Position numbers and translations under genes: made by a program. From Apostichopus japonicus (Eukaryota; Echinodermata; Holothuroidea; Aspidochirotida; Stichopodidae), in contig NC_092567.1 of the NCBI RefSeq assembly GCF_037975245.1, forward strand, positions 10,050,714 to 10,114,713: DNA of 64,000 nucleotides, given 5' to 3'. The notes under the pieces were generated by a model. That model was given only the letters and a program-made list of their open reading frames with translations, made no database searches and was not told where the DNA came from. Below, in pieces: positions 1-11,061 of the stretch. Position 1 is the stretch's first letter. The number at the start of each line of letters is the position of its first letter.

Positions 1-46
1 TGTTACCTTATACATATTCATTACTTATATTTTCCCTCTTGTTTAG

Positions 47-111
47 GGATTCGATGAGAAGAGTTACCAGTTGAGCTTGGCGTACTTCAACCAGGCAATG
101 TCCAACTAACT
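47..111 (+). CDS. Terminal coding exon of a gene entering from the left
   Basis: A pyrimidine-rich stretch ends in AG at 45-46 and is followed by an open frame that reads GFDEKSYQLSLAYFNQAMSN and stops at TAA 107-109. The other two frames stop within the exon. A consensus donor (gtaag at 112) lies three bases after the stop, so the 3' UTR may be spliced. The start of the gene is outside the window and I do not recognise the product. The alternative is a chance open frame, but the well-formed acceptor and donor argue for a real exon. Confidence 0.5.
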
Positions 112-720
112 GTAAGTCAATACAGCTATATACTCTCTACCTTAGTATTTAACATCGTATTTGTTTACAGTGATTGTCTACTATCTTTAGTTGTAAAATC
201 TTAATATATTAAAAATAATCTCCTTCAATAACCATAATTTTTATTCCTATATCTGTGATTATCTATTTTATCTGGTCACTAATATCATTTGCTTCGACTA
301 TAATTGGTTTTATTATATTTTTCCTTCACAAAGCAAATCCCTGATTAAATGTATGGAAATGATTGATAAGTTCCTTCCATTAACAGAAACATGGTTGGCT
401 TGTGTCCCGTGTCGCGGTGTTTTGTTTAGCTGGTTGGTTAAATTCCTTGTTTGCTCATGGTACTGCTGGCTTTTTCTGGGGGAAGGGTTTGCTTAGGTAT
501 CACTTCCCTATTATTCTACTACTAAGTATGTTGTTTGACCCATTATGTATGATATCACAATATAACCTAATATATATCATTTTATTTGTTTTTATATTAC
601 AACTCAATACAAAAAGCATGTTCATCTGGCGTCGCCAATCATTAGCAGGAATGTGACGTCATTCACTCAATCCTCAAAACGATGGCAATAATTTCAGTGA
701 GAAAGAATCTAATAAATAGA

Positions 721-760
721 TTAGGTTGTAAACCGTTAATACCTCCCAAATACTACAAAC
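721..760 (+). repeat. Short dispersed repeat, copy 1
   Basis: The sequence starting ttaggttgtaaaccgttaat recurs in diverged form at 2066-2105, and its first part again near 904. In the first two local cases a TGACGTCA site lies 65-100 bp upstream of the ttaggttgta motif, so a larger diverged unit may have been duplicated. Confidence 0.45.
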
Positions 761-2065
761 AGCGCCACATAGAGTATAATAGACATGCAACTAGTCTAGT
801 ATGATGTGACGTCATCAAATGCCTATATTCTCAAGACAATGGAATGGTGACTTGGGGAAGACTGTAACTTTTACATTCATTGTGAATGGATCTTGTAGAG
901 AGATTAGGTTGTACAATGATATTAATAATTCCATATACAATTAAGAAGTGAAGTTTGAAAAATAAATATTCAATATGCATTTTGACTTCGAGCAGAATGT
1001 CCATTAAAAAAGGGGGGGGGGGATTATTGTTTCTTAAACTTTTCTGGTTTGGTAAGATATTCACCTTTAAAATATGCTAAATGTCTGGAATACTCCTTTA
1101 ATGCTAAATTGCTGATGATGTCAGCCCCTTACTACAAGCCTAACTATTCATGTAAATAATGTGTTTTATACATTTCAATAACCCAAAAGAAATCAAATGT
1201 GGTCACTTCGTTCTTAAACTAGAACAAATTTAGATGATTTTCAATTACATTTGTCAATGTCGAATGTGTACTTCAATGTTAACATGTTATTTGAGGCTAT
1301 GAGGTCTTCTCATTCCATTGCGGTTTGTGTTGTATTTGATGGACTGACATAACTGTCTCCGTATTATATTATAAAGTTCAGTAACCTTTACTGATGAACT
1401 CAGCTGTTTAAAGTAACATGTCTCAAAAGTAAACAAAATGTTATAGTAAAAGCAGCCTAGACTGAAAGCCAGTGGTCCACAACATATCAACATTAATTTT
1501 GTGATTAAAGTCGTCCTTTAATTAATATGCTACATGTTCAACTACTTCATTGTGTACGCTAAAGTGTACAAATGTAATTTGTTAGGTTTTGTTAGTCACG
1601 TTGCTGTCGTTGGGAGACTAGAGTGGTCGGTGACGGGAAAATAAATGTTATCTTACAGTGTCCATTTCTGTACCTGATGTATATGTAACGTTTGTAATGA
1701 GTTCATTGTACACTATCTATCTCCTATTAAGAGACAGCGACCTCATATTCGCCACCAACTGAAGTAGTCTGGTGACGTCACTGATTACCAAGTTGAAGAA
1801 GCAATCAACAAATTGACTATTTTTGTCTCTTGAATTTAACTCGATGACATTTAAAACAAAACGATAGCAGAAAAGTGCATGTAAGAAAGAATGAGTAATT
1901 ATTAGAAACTCGTCCACTGTTAATTCAGATATATTACCCACCTAGCTTTAGGCGGATTTAACCACAGGTAGCGTACACAATTTGAATTTCATTGCTAGCG
2001 TTTATTTTATTTTTCGGAGAAGGGATGGGGTGTTTAGTGGATTCCTTCTCCATCATATCACGATA

Positions 2066-2105
2066 TTAGGTTTGTAAACTGTTAATAACTCCAAATACTA
2101 CAAAG
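2066..2105 (+). repeat. Short dispersed repeat, copy 2
   Basis: Diverged copy of the 721-760 sequence, sharing the gttaata and ccaaatactacaaa blocks. Confidence 0.45.
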
Positions 2106-4251
2106 AACTCCAAACAAACAGTTGATATCTTACATGATCATTCAGGCTACTTAGTATTGTATTGTAAAGTGTAAAAAAAGTACTTTGTTACGTTTTAATA
2201 ATAAAATTACTGTCCACATATGCTTTCTTTTCTAACTCTAAATTCGTTTGCTCTTCAAGCTTAATTCAAACTTGCTAAGACCCAATCAAGCTTCTAATGA
2301 CGTCATCTACCAACCACTACGTCATCAGTATAGGAGACTATATTTTCTTGGATGTCAACTATTGAGAGAGGAAAGTAAGAGAGCACAATCCCTATCTTAC
2401 TCTTTGTGTGTATTTGGAGGAGCGGGGTGGGGTGGGGTTTTGGAGGGGTTAGATGACAAACCCATCACATTGGTGACCAAGTAGATGTTATAGTAGTTAT
2501 TTGCACCACCATCAGAACGCTAATTTGTAGAATGGGAATTACACGGTAATGTGCCATAGTTTTTTTAATTGTATTGTTTCCCAATTTGTAGCAAAGTCGT
2601 CGTTACTTTCAAAAATGAAGAGAAAGGTTTGTTCACCTACTCGTGTGTCCGTGATTAGATATTGCTGGACCTGCTCTCGCTCTCCACGCACTCCTCGTGT
2701 GCAGGGTAAAACAACCTTCATTGTATGTAATGTTATGATTCATCCCAATTCCAGACCCATTTCCCTACCTCCCACCCCCCCCCCACCTCTACCCCGACAA
2801 ACACTTGACTACTCAGAAAATTAATAATACGTCTAATTATGTTAATATTTCTAAACGTCTTGTTTTAAGCAGGCGTGTTTGGAATGCTTTGGTTAAAATC
2901 TGTACATAATGTATCCACATACACTCGCTAACTAGGAGTGCATGATTAAAATTTGTCTTCGTTTTTCCTTTTACTACATTTTGATTTAAACTGTGACGTA
3001 TCGGTTACGTACTGTCTTAAATCTAACAAGAGTAGAGCCACATTAATTGTGTCAATGTTAAAACTAAATGACATTCATCGGTTATCTGCAATACCATTGT
3101 GTTATTAAAATCGATCTACAAGAACTTAGAGGTGATATTAATTAATATCTGTGATATGTTTGTTCTAAGTCAGCATTTCTTCATTTCTTTCTGTTCCTAT
3201 GTACTATCGTTCTTAACACGAAGACAATAAGATGACGTCATGTTACGTCAAATCATATGAATTTAAATAACGAATGTATAGTATTAAGTAACTGAGAATT
3301 CAATAACATCATCGATCAATACTTTTCATTTTATTCTTAAATATTATTTCAAGTTTCGCTTTATAATTATCTTTATTGATTTATGATCTGTCCGTTTCAA
3401 ATCATCATTTTAATAATTTAGTTTATTATCGATTTTACGGTATATCCTATTTGATGTTTTAACTGGTCCCTTTAGCGCACGAAGAATATAACATGAACGC
3501 TTCAAAATAGTTCACCGACAAACAAATATACAAAAGTTTATATTTAGTGTTAACGCTAACTCTTCGAAAATAACAGTCAAGTTAAGGGCGCTTTGATCAC
3601 GCGCAGTTAGTTAAATCTCTCCAGCTATGATGATATGACGTCAATATAGAACTTTTAATATAACGAAAATAATTAATGAGATAGACAGGTTCCCATTAGT
3701 GTTAGCGCTGTTAATGGATATCATATGGTTATTTCTTATTTGCTTACTCTAAATTTTTGCTACATTTTGAAAAACTGTCTGTTGAAGTGTTCTTTACCTT
3801 TTGACTCAAAAGAGACTGTAACGTCAAAAACCTTAAAAAGGAAAGTTGAGAAGAAAATGTAAATTTGACTTATTAAAAAGAATCATATGCTAAGCATCCT
3901 GTTGAAATTTGTATTCAATTTCTGCATTGCGTTTTGGATATATCGATTGCTGAAATTGTAACAGATTGTACCAAAAGTGAACTTGAAGCAAACACACGCA
4001 AAAAAATGGAGTGTAGAATTTGAACACTTTCCAGGTGTAACCGTTCACCCTACACCTGAAGGGTTACTCTGACCCTGAGTAGGGTTACATAATTCATGTA
4101 GCGTGTATTTTTTACACCTGCAGAAAGTGTACTTTCAGTTCGAGCATTCCGATTGGTCAAACCTCCCATCAGCTGGATTCTTAGTGCAAGTTAAGTGTTT
4201 AAACCACTGACAACATTTATCGTTACTAAATGTACTATAGTAACCACGGCC

Positions 4252-4258
4252 ATATATA
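4252..4258 (+). promoter_or_regulatory. Possible TATA box of the two-exon gene
   Basis: An ATATATA stretch lies about 60 bp before the chosen ATG at 4313, a distance compatible with a short 5' UTR. A short upstream reading frame (ATG 4308, seven codons, MAWKMTL) overlaps the chosen start and could dampen translation. Positional inference only. Confidence 0.3.
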
Positions 4259-4312
4259 CGTGCAAGCCACATAACGTTACGTACTCAGTGTGCGATAACG
4301 AGGTACAATGGC

Positions 4313-5608
4313 ATGGAAAATGACGTTATAGGAGACTGGGACCTGGAAGAATTGATTGAAAAATTCGGAGGTATGTTTTGATATTATGTAAGTGAACGTG
4401 AAAAGAACGAGATATGCTTAGAGACCCACGACTAAGTTGGGTAGACGAATGCATTTGAATCGCTTGCGTTACGTAGACCTAACGTTAAAGTCATACGATA
4501 AGTTAATATAATAGGCTAGGTGCTATTTGTCATAGTCAACTCATAATTGTCAACGAATCTGTGTAACCTACATACAAGTAAATTAAACGGAATTGCCTAC
4601 GGACGGACGGAGGACTTTGATCTAGGCCTTTTATGTAACCTAGTGCATTCTATTCCTTTTGGGCGTTAACCGTAACTTCGCATACCCTGCGTGTCACTTT
4701 TTTAAGTAGTAGTAGTACTAGTAGGATATACTTAAGCTATTTCAAGGCAATGCATTTTTAATAGCATCGGGCATGGGCCTATAGTTACGCTGGTACTATG
4801 TTTAATAAGGGATAAACATATATTCATGTAATGCAATATATAATTACCACTAATTGCCATTTTAGCTTGTAAGTTGTAGCAAGTAGGCCGAAGCTGATGT
4901 GGATCGGTGATACTTTTAGACTTAGGCCCAACCATAATTTAGCGATATTATGGAAGTGATCTAGCTGTTATAGTTCATAGCCATCTACACAATTGCATAC
5001 AATGGTTAACATGATGCATTGGTTGTAAAAGTTGCCTACATTGTCTGATGAAAGTTTAATGCAAGTTCCTGTTTGACAAGGAATCACTATAGGCCATCTG
5101 GCTTTCTAGTTTCAAACGTGCTTGAAGAAGACAACCACAACTGATTAAATTGTGTGCATTTTCTTTAGGAATGTCAATGTTTTGTGAGGGGTACATGTAA
5201 ATAACTGCTTATGCTCCAAGAATGTTTTAACACAACTTCATTATGATGGGAATTTTCTTTTCTTTTCTTTGTTACTTAGGTAGCATCAACTTGGAATTCT
5301 ATTTGCAAAAGATTTCAGAAAGACCTCAGCAATATGTGTTACTTCTTGGAGGAAGCAAAATACATCCTCAGCAGTCAGTTGTGATCATCGAGAGACATGC
5401 GCTACCCCAGAGGACATTTATGAAGCCATTGGTGTTGCTTCAAATGATTCTACGCGTTAAATCTGAATTATACCAAATTGCAAGTTTCGGTGCCTGGGAA
5501 TTTTTCCAAAAAGTTGTCTACCAGTTGCCTGGTGGTGTGAAGTGCAACCAGATTCGAGATTTTTATGCTTACCGTGCCAACACAAAAGACAAAGTAACTG
5601 CAGTTTAG
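4313..5608 (+). CDS. Two-exon gene of an uncharacterised multicopy family
   Basis: Exon 1 (4313-4370) starts with MENDVIGDWDLEELIEKF and ends at a GTATGT donor in phase 1. Exon 2 follows a tttgttacttag acceptor (starts 5280) and restores the frame, ending at TAA 5606-5608, for about 129 residues. The second exon contains QQYVLLLGG, VVIIERHALP, AWEFFQKVVYQLPGG and IRDFYAY. From memory this resembles the C-terminal part of uncharacterised multicopy proteins in fish and invertebrates, some annotated as SAM-domain-like. The acidic N-terminus is new to me. No catalytic motif is visible, so no activity is proposed. The gene lies between similar inverted ends (about 3993 and 6947), so it may be the product of a DNA transposon. 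AATAAA at 6075-6080 could serve as the poly(A) signal. The frame is unbroken across the spliced product. Confidence 0.6.
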
Positions 5609-6113
5609 CAGTTGTCATAGACATCACTCCACGTTTCCTCATCTCACGGATCAGAATGTATGTAAAGTTGTTGCTTATTTGGAATTGTCTTTGGGAAGAG
5701 TTGTTTCTTTGTGTTTAATTTGGAATACCAAGGGCACGAGCCAACAACAAAGACAAAGTAACTGCAGTGTAGCAGTCATCAGAGACAGCACTCTACGTTT
5801 TCTCATCCCACGGATCAGCATATATCTAAAGTTGTTGCCTATTCGAAATTGACTTTGGGAAGAGTTGTTTCTTGTGTTTAATCTGGAATACCAAAAGGCA
5901 TTTGCCAGCAACAAATACATAGTCACTGTAGTGTAGCAGTCATCATACACAGCACTCCATGTTTTTTCATCCCATGGATCAGAATTTCTCTAAAGTTGTT
6001 GCATATTTGAAATGGACTTTGGGAAGAATTGTTTCTTTGTGTTTAATCTGGAATACCAAAAGGCATGCGCAAACAATAAAGACCAAGTAACTGAACTGTA
6101 GCAATTGAAAATG
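5587..6113 (+). repeat. 164-bp tandem array over the 3' end of the two-exon gene
   Basis: Units begin at 5587, 5751, 5915 and 6080 (the last partial) with the recurring agacaaagtaactg motif. The period is 164-165 bp. The first unit contains the last codons and the stop of the upstream gene. Other shared blocks are cccacggatcag and gactttgggaagagttgttt. Confidence 0.85.
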
Positions 6114-6589
6114 TTGGCACTTTAAGTTGACTTCATTCCACAAGACAGTACTTTTATAGCCTAAATTGTTTATTTTACATTTAATGGGATATAATATATG
6201 GACCTCTGGAATAGGAAGGTAGTAGGGTTCTTAATTGCTGAAAATCGCACATTCTGAATTGTTTGTGTTGTCATTGCTTTTTGCTCTCTCTTAAATGTAC
6301 CTCTCTGCTGTGAGCGATTCAAACATGCATCCATATATTGTTCACCTAATTACTAGGTAATAATTAACCTAAAACCTGTATAAAATATTTACTAAATGGG
6401 TGCTATGTAAACTTCTCTGGCAAAATTTTACATAACAGTGTTGTATTTGCATTACATAATAAACATGTAAAACTGTACAAACCAGCAGTTAAGTAATTTT
6501 TACTTAAATGTTTAAGTGTTCTTATTTCACATGAAAATTAAGTATAATTTTACTTAACCTGTGTATCACGTTTTTTGAGTGTAAGTGTT

Positions 6590-6960
6590 ATATTTATGGG
6601 ATTTGGGGTTTGCAATTTCACCTGCAATTGTCAATTGAACATCAGTAAGGTGTTGGCTATATTCAACACGCAAAAAGTGTAAGAATAGCCAGACATGTGG
6701 TGTTACTACAGCTCTCCCATCAACTGAGTAATAAACACCTTTGAAGAGCTAAATTTAGGGGACTGGGTGTGACAATGACACCTGCAAGTGTTGATAAATT
6801 CAACACCAGCGAGGTGTTAGATTTTCAACACTCGGAAAGTGTAAAATTAGCAAGGAGGGTGTTGTCCCTGTACGAGCTAGGCTGAAGTGTTTGATATAAC
6901 ACTTATCGATTACTTTTCAACACTTCATTTTTTTGAGTGCAGGTGTGATGTCATAGTTGC
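6590..6960. repeat. GTGTT/AACAC-rich repeat DNA
   Basis: Repeated blocks such as caacaccagcgaggtgtta and ttcaacactcggaaagtgta alternate in both orientations. This stretch resembles the internal part of a non-autonomous element and shares its edge sequence with the candidate transposon on its left. No gene is visible. Confidence 0.45.
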
Positions 6961-7323
6961 ACACTGACAGCAAAATATTCCATTTTTCTTATGTTTTTAC
7001 TTCCTTAGTTTGACTTTGGATTGGAAAGGATCCTAACTTTGCTTTAGGGTATGTGATGATGACAATACCCATTAATTGCAAAATACACATAGTTTAGTGC
7101 ATACCAAGTTTTTATTCCTTATTGAAGGCAAACAAATATATGCAACGGTGAGGTCGTGTGCGTCTGTTACACTTGCTTGAGTCCGCGATAACTCAACAAC
7201 GGAGTGATGCATATTTGTCATACTTGTTATGTAGATGTATTATAGTAAGAAGGTGTGCCCAATTTTTGTAGCACTGACCTTATGAAATTAATAAGGTTAT
7301 GGTGTCGAATGTAAAACGTTTTA

Positions 7324-7860
7324 CATTGCAATAACTCCGCAACCCGAAGTCGGATTCCAGCCAAACTAGTTACAAGTTGCTGGTCAATATCTGGGCATCC
7401 CAAAATCCTGGACCCATTTTTGAACTGGTGGGACCAAATTTAATTTCCAACTTAAATTTTGGGGCAACTTCTTTGGGCCCGAATTGTTGGGTCCCAATAT
7501 TTTGGGACCATCTGAGCCCACATTTTCTCTCCATTGCAACACCACCGCAACCCTAAGTCGGATTGTAGCCAAACTTGGTAAACAGTCGTTGGTTAATAGC
7601 TGTTACATGAATGCCATCTGGACCCCAATAATTCCGGACCCATTCCAACTTCTATTTTCAACTCGAATGCATATTTTTGGGACAAGTTCTTTAGGCCCGA
7701 ATTTGTGGGCGCAATATATTTAGGACCATTTGAGGGCATCGTTTTATTGGGCCCAATTTTTGGGAAGGACCAACATTTTTTATCGCAATAACTCTACAAC
7801 GTTTAAGTATATGTGATTGTATCTAATCTTGGAATACAGTTGTTGGTTAGTAGCTGGTAC
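7324..7860 (+). repeat. Diverged tandem repeat, unit about 210-240 bp
   Basis: Two and a half copies start with a block related to gcaataactccgcaac, continue with cggattccagccaaac-like sequence and then a gggccc/gggacc-rich part. The first two cggatt blocks are 208 bp apart (7351 and 7559). The lead sequence at 7140-7300 (gcgataactcaacaacgg, gtgtgcccaatttttg) relates it to the dispersed family seen at 28.7, 51.5 and 59.8 kb. Confidence 0.6.
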
Positions 7861-8220
7861 ATATAGGCATAAATATTATAATAATGAGTGACGGCATACA
7901 ACACTTTAATATTCCACTTACCGAAGAACCATAGTGACCGTCGGGCTCTTGTTAATATTTTACAGCCTTCACTTACCCTACGTTGTTATTTTAGTCATAT
8001 GTAAAGCCTTCCCTTTTAAGACAATACGATCACGTGAGCTTACATAATTCAACAAGATTGAATGCTGATAATGTTCTGTACATTAAGTAAGCATTATATG
8101 CAATGGAATGCTCTCTGTGTTTTACATTTCATTGTATTATTTCCTTAAAGTGTTTTAGTTTACTGCATCTTTAAAAGTTTCTACTTGTTTGTGAGACTAA
8201 AGGAGAATCAAACCAACGAT

Positions 8221-8580
8221 TATTGTAATATTATGTGATAGGTAAACTATCGATCATTTTATAATAATGTGATAGGTAAGCTATTGATCATTTTAATAGT
8301 ATGTAATAGGTAAGCTATTGATCATTGTAATATTATATGATAGGTATCTTTCGATCTTTTAATATTATGTGATAGGTAAGCTATCGATCATTTTAATATT
8401 ATGTGATTGGTAAGCTATCGATATTATGTGATAGGTAAGCTATCGATCATTTTAATATTATGTGATAGGTAAGCTATCGATCATTTTAATATTATGTGAT
8501 AGGTAAGCAATCGATCATTGTAATATTATATGATAGTTCGCTTTCGATCATTTAATATTATGTGATAGATAAGCTATCGT
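8221..8580 (+). repeat. 34-bp minisatellite with internal GATAG/CTATC hairpins, about 11 copies
   Basis: The core unit contains gtgataggtaagctatcgat. Eleven copies can be counted, one shortened and two with ttcgctttcgat-type variants. Each intact unit has the inverted pair GATAG and CTATC separated by GTAAG. There are no unique spacers, so this is not CRISPR-like. Confidence 0.9.
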
Positions 8581-8859
8581 TGAGCAAGTCACTTTAAGTC
8601 CTTTACGCGTTTGAGAAAAAGTAATTTTAATTTTTGAGATATCTTTTCTTGCATATTTGTTAAGATACAAGACTCGCAGATTTGAATAAGTTTTGACCGA
8701 TCGGCTCTGTATAGTATATACGTTTAGTTTTATTCTTTCATTATCACAACAAATGTACTGAATTTGGGGCAAATTGGTTAGATATATGTAGTATTTTAAT
8801 GGCTGTAGGTTATATGGGAGAGAGAGGGGGCGGGTTGATGCCCCTTTATTTGTGAGTAA

Positions 8860-11010
8860 TATTAATATTTGTTAATTGGCTTCAAATTGGCTTTAATTGT
8901 TATTTTAATTCATAGTTCTACTGGTTTCATTTTAATTCAGATCTTCTTTATTTCTTTATATTCCGATATTTTCCTTCGATTTATAACAATTCTTAGACTA
9001 CATATAATACTTGCTCTTTAATTATTGTTATATTTAGTCATTAATTATTAGATTGCATTCTATTTCAACCATTAAAATTTTTTAATTTCTTTTAAGATTT
9101 AGTTTGCTTTATTTGGTTCCTCCTATTTCTATTTTATAAAATTAATCTTGTATATTACTCACGCGTAATACAGTGAATATTAGAAGAATATTGTTAAATA
9201 TTATCATGATAACAATGACTGGCTGTCTACCGTTATACCATTGATTGTGTTACTCAAAATCAAACTAAAACATTGTCTCAGACATTAATTAATAACAATG
9301 ACATGTTTTGTTTCTTAATCCAGTTCTTTGTTACATTATGATGATCTCTAATGATGTTTCCTCGAAGACAATAGGAACACGTAACTGTGACGTATTAACA
9401 AATGCTTTTAACATGATTGCTACGAAGATATTGTTCTGTATATTAAACATAAACCTTAAATGTGATGATCGGCTCTCCATGCATATCTTTCATTCTTCTT
9501 GTATCGTTATTTTGCTTCTTCTTATTAATGGTGCCGGTTAATGATTAATAAATATTCATGATCTCTACATTATAATTCAGTTTTTGTCGTATTTGCTTCA
9601 ACCCAATTGGATATTATGAAGCCATACAGTTTACCGATATAACCCAAGCCCTGTCACGCAAAATTGAATATATTTACATAACTACAAACACAGATTAACA
9701 TATAAATATGGAAGAAATCACTGCGTTGCGGTATCTGTTTATGATATTACATATTTCAAAGGATATATTTATCCCTTCATTTTGTAATTGTTCTTGGTAT
9801 CTTCCGTATTTCTGCATGTAAGTACAAAATATACAATGTTTGCAACAAACAAAGTTGTTCCCTTTGAGGCGATCCTGGTCTCTCATTGTGATACAATTAC
9901 AACCGATTCATCCCGTTTATTTGTTGCTATATCATAAGTTCGTATCGTAGAATCTAATGATGAAATTATTGATATGTATAGATATTGTAATGTCAATGGA
10001 AGCAATAAAAGAAAACTAATCAGAGAAATATTTTCAACAGTATTATCGCTATGCAACATCATGGAGCGGTAATAGCTCCATGGTAACATGTAGTCTATGT
10101 ACTAACTTGTAATTTTAACCTCTTACTCTTTTTCCTGTCCCGCGTCAAGGTCACACAGAAGGTTATGGCTATACAGTAACTCTCCGGCAAAACAGGTTAA
10201 TCTGGTTTACTTGCGGTTTAGATTTAGAAATTCTCCTTATGAAAGTGTTGATATCGCCATGTGTGCCTTTAATTTAAACTTTCTCTTCAAGTTCATTCCA
10301 ACATTTTCTAGAAACAAGTGCTTTTGCAATAGAATTTAAACTTCCAACTTATTTCATTTCAATCAAATATTCAAGAGGGTATAATCAAATGATCGTATGT
10401 GCTCAATTGCTCAATGTGGCATATGGTGACCATTTTCTGATTTTTTTGGGTTATTACGATATCATCTCCAGGCAGGATTTTAACGGTTATACGTATCCCT
10501 CGTATAGCTGACAGATTGTGATGCGTATCTGTGTCCATTTGCCTTATTCGTGTTGATTGTATCAAGAGAGAAGTGTATTCCTTTCCTTTGGTAACAAATG
10601 TTATTTGGTTTAAGTTCCGACAAGATGTAGAACGGGGATCCTGACCATATATTGAAATGTATTTTATACTTACCTGTAAAATTGTGCTATGACATTCGCC
10701 TGGACTACGATCTCTGTATTGTTTCTTCGGTGACCATTTGAGTCATGTTGCTTCTATGGTTCCTTAGGTAATAAAACCTTATAGAAAATATTTGTTTTTA
10801 TCAAAGATGTGTTCCTTGCTGGTATCCTCATATCAAAGATAACCTAATGTGTAACGAACGATGTTTATCTTTTTAATGTTTTATCTTCGTCGAGCACTTA
10901 CTCTCTTTTTTTTAATGAAACGAAATATTTCCTGATTCGACTTACCAATGTCTCGATGTTTATGACGTCATATATTTATTGGTATATCATTGTTTCTCTG
11001 CTTTTCGCTA
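8860..11010. other. Non-coding AT-rich stretch, nothing recognised
   Basis: Short open frames occur on both strands, but none has recognisable protein character. A TGACGTCA site lies at 10963-10970. A small acceptor/donor pair around 10149-10176 gives a 26-nt open segment that I could not tie to any gene. Confidence 0.4.
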
Positions 11011-11013
11011 CAG

Positions 11014-11061
11014 CACTGTGTTACTAAACAGGAGATAACAGATGCAGAGTATAATACTAAG
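11014..11061 (+). CDS. 48-nt exon resembling a receptor tail exon
   Basis: A ttttcgctacag acceptor and an AAG|gtaggt donor enclose exactly 48 bases, open in phase 0-0, reading HCVTKQEITDAEYNTK. The tail exon at 47225-47272 of the NACHT receptor is also 48 bases, phase 0-0, and reads YDDRTLDVTDAVYSKE. They share the V/I-T-D-A-x-Y core, the same length and the same phase. This suggests the tail of a second, related receptor, possibly dismantled by the LINE insertion just downstream. Its partner exons were not found with confidence; a 28-nt open segment with good splice signals at 15446-15473 could be one. Confidence 0.4.

Larger units (their letters stand above)
112..3990. other. Non-coding AT-rich stretch with scattered TGACGTCA sites
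   Basis: No open frame here has convincing splice signals or a recognisable protein. The stretch contains six perfect TGACGTCA palindromes (654, 807, 1773, 2298, 3233, 3636) and diverged copies of a short repeat (721-760, 2066-2105). There are G/C homopolymer runs near 1012 and 2777. The short predicted peptides in this stretch look like chance. Confidence 0.5.
3993..6947. mobile_element. Candidate DNA transposon carrying the two-exon gene
   Basis: The left edge (about 3993-4017) reads cacgcaaaaaaatggagtgt. The reverse complement of the right edge (about 6923-6947) reads cactcaaaaaaatgaagtgt. They differ at two positions, and the following gaa also matches. A second right-end-like sequence (ttttttgagtgtaag) lies at 6566-6581. 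Both flanks are rich in ACACC/GGTGT motifs. I found no clear target-site duplication, so the boundaries and superfamily stay open. It could instead be two MITEs flanking a host gene. Confidence 0.4.

Noticed and set aside
8221-8580. CRISPR-like regular array
   Set aside because: Units are contiguous with no unique spacers, and the host is a eukaryote.
10149-10176. 26-nt open segment between tcaag and gtaact
   Set aside because: The acceptor is poor and no paralogous receptor exon matches it.
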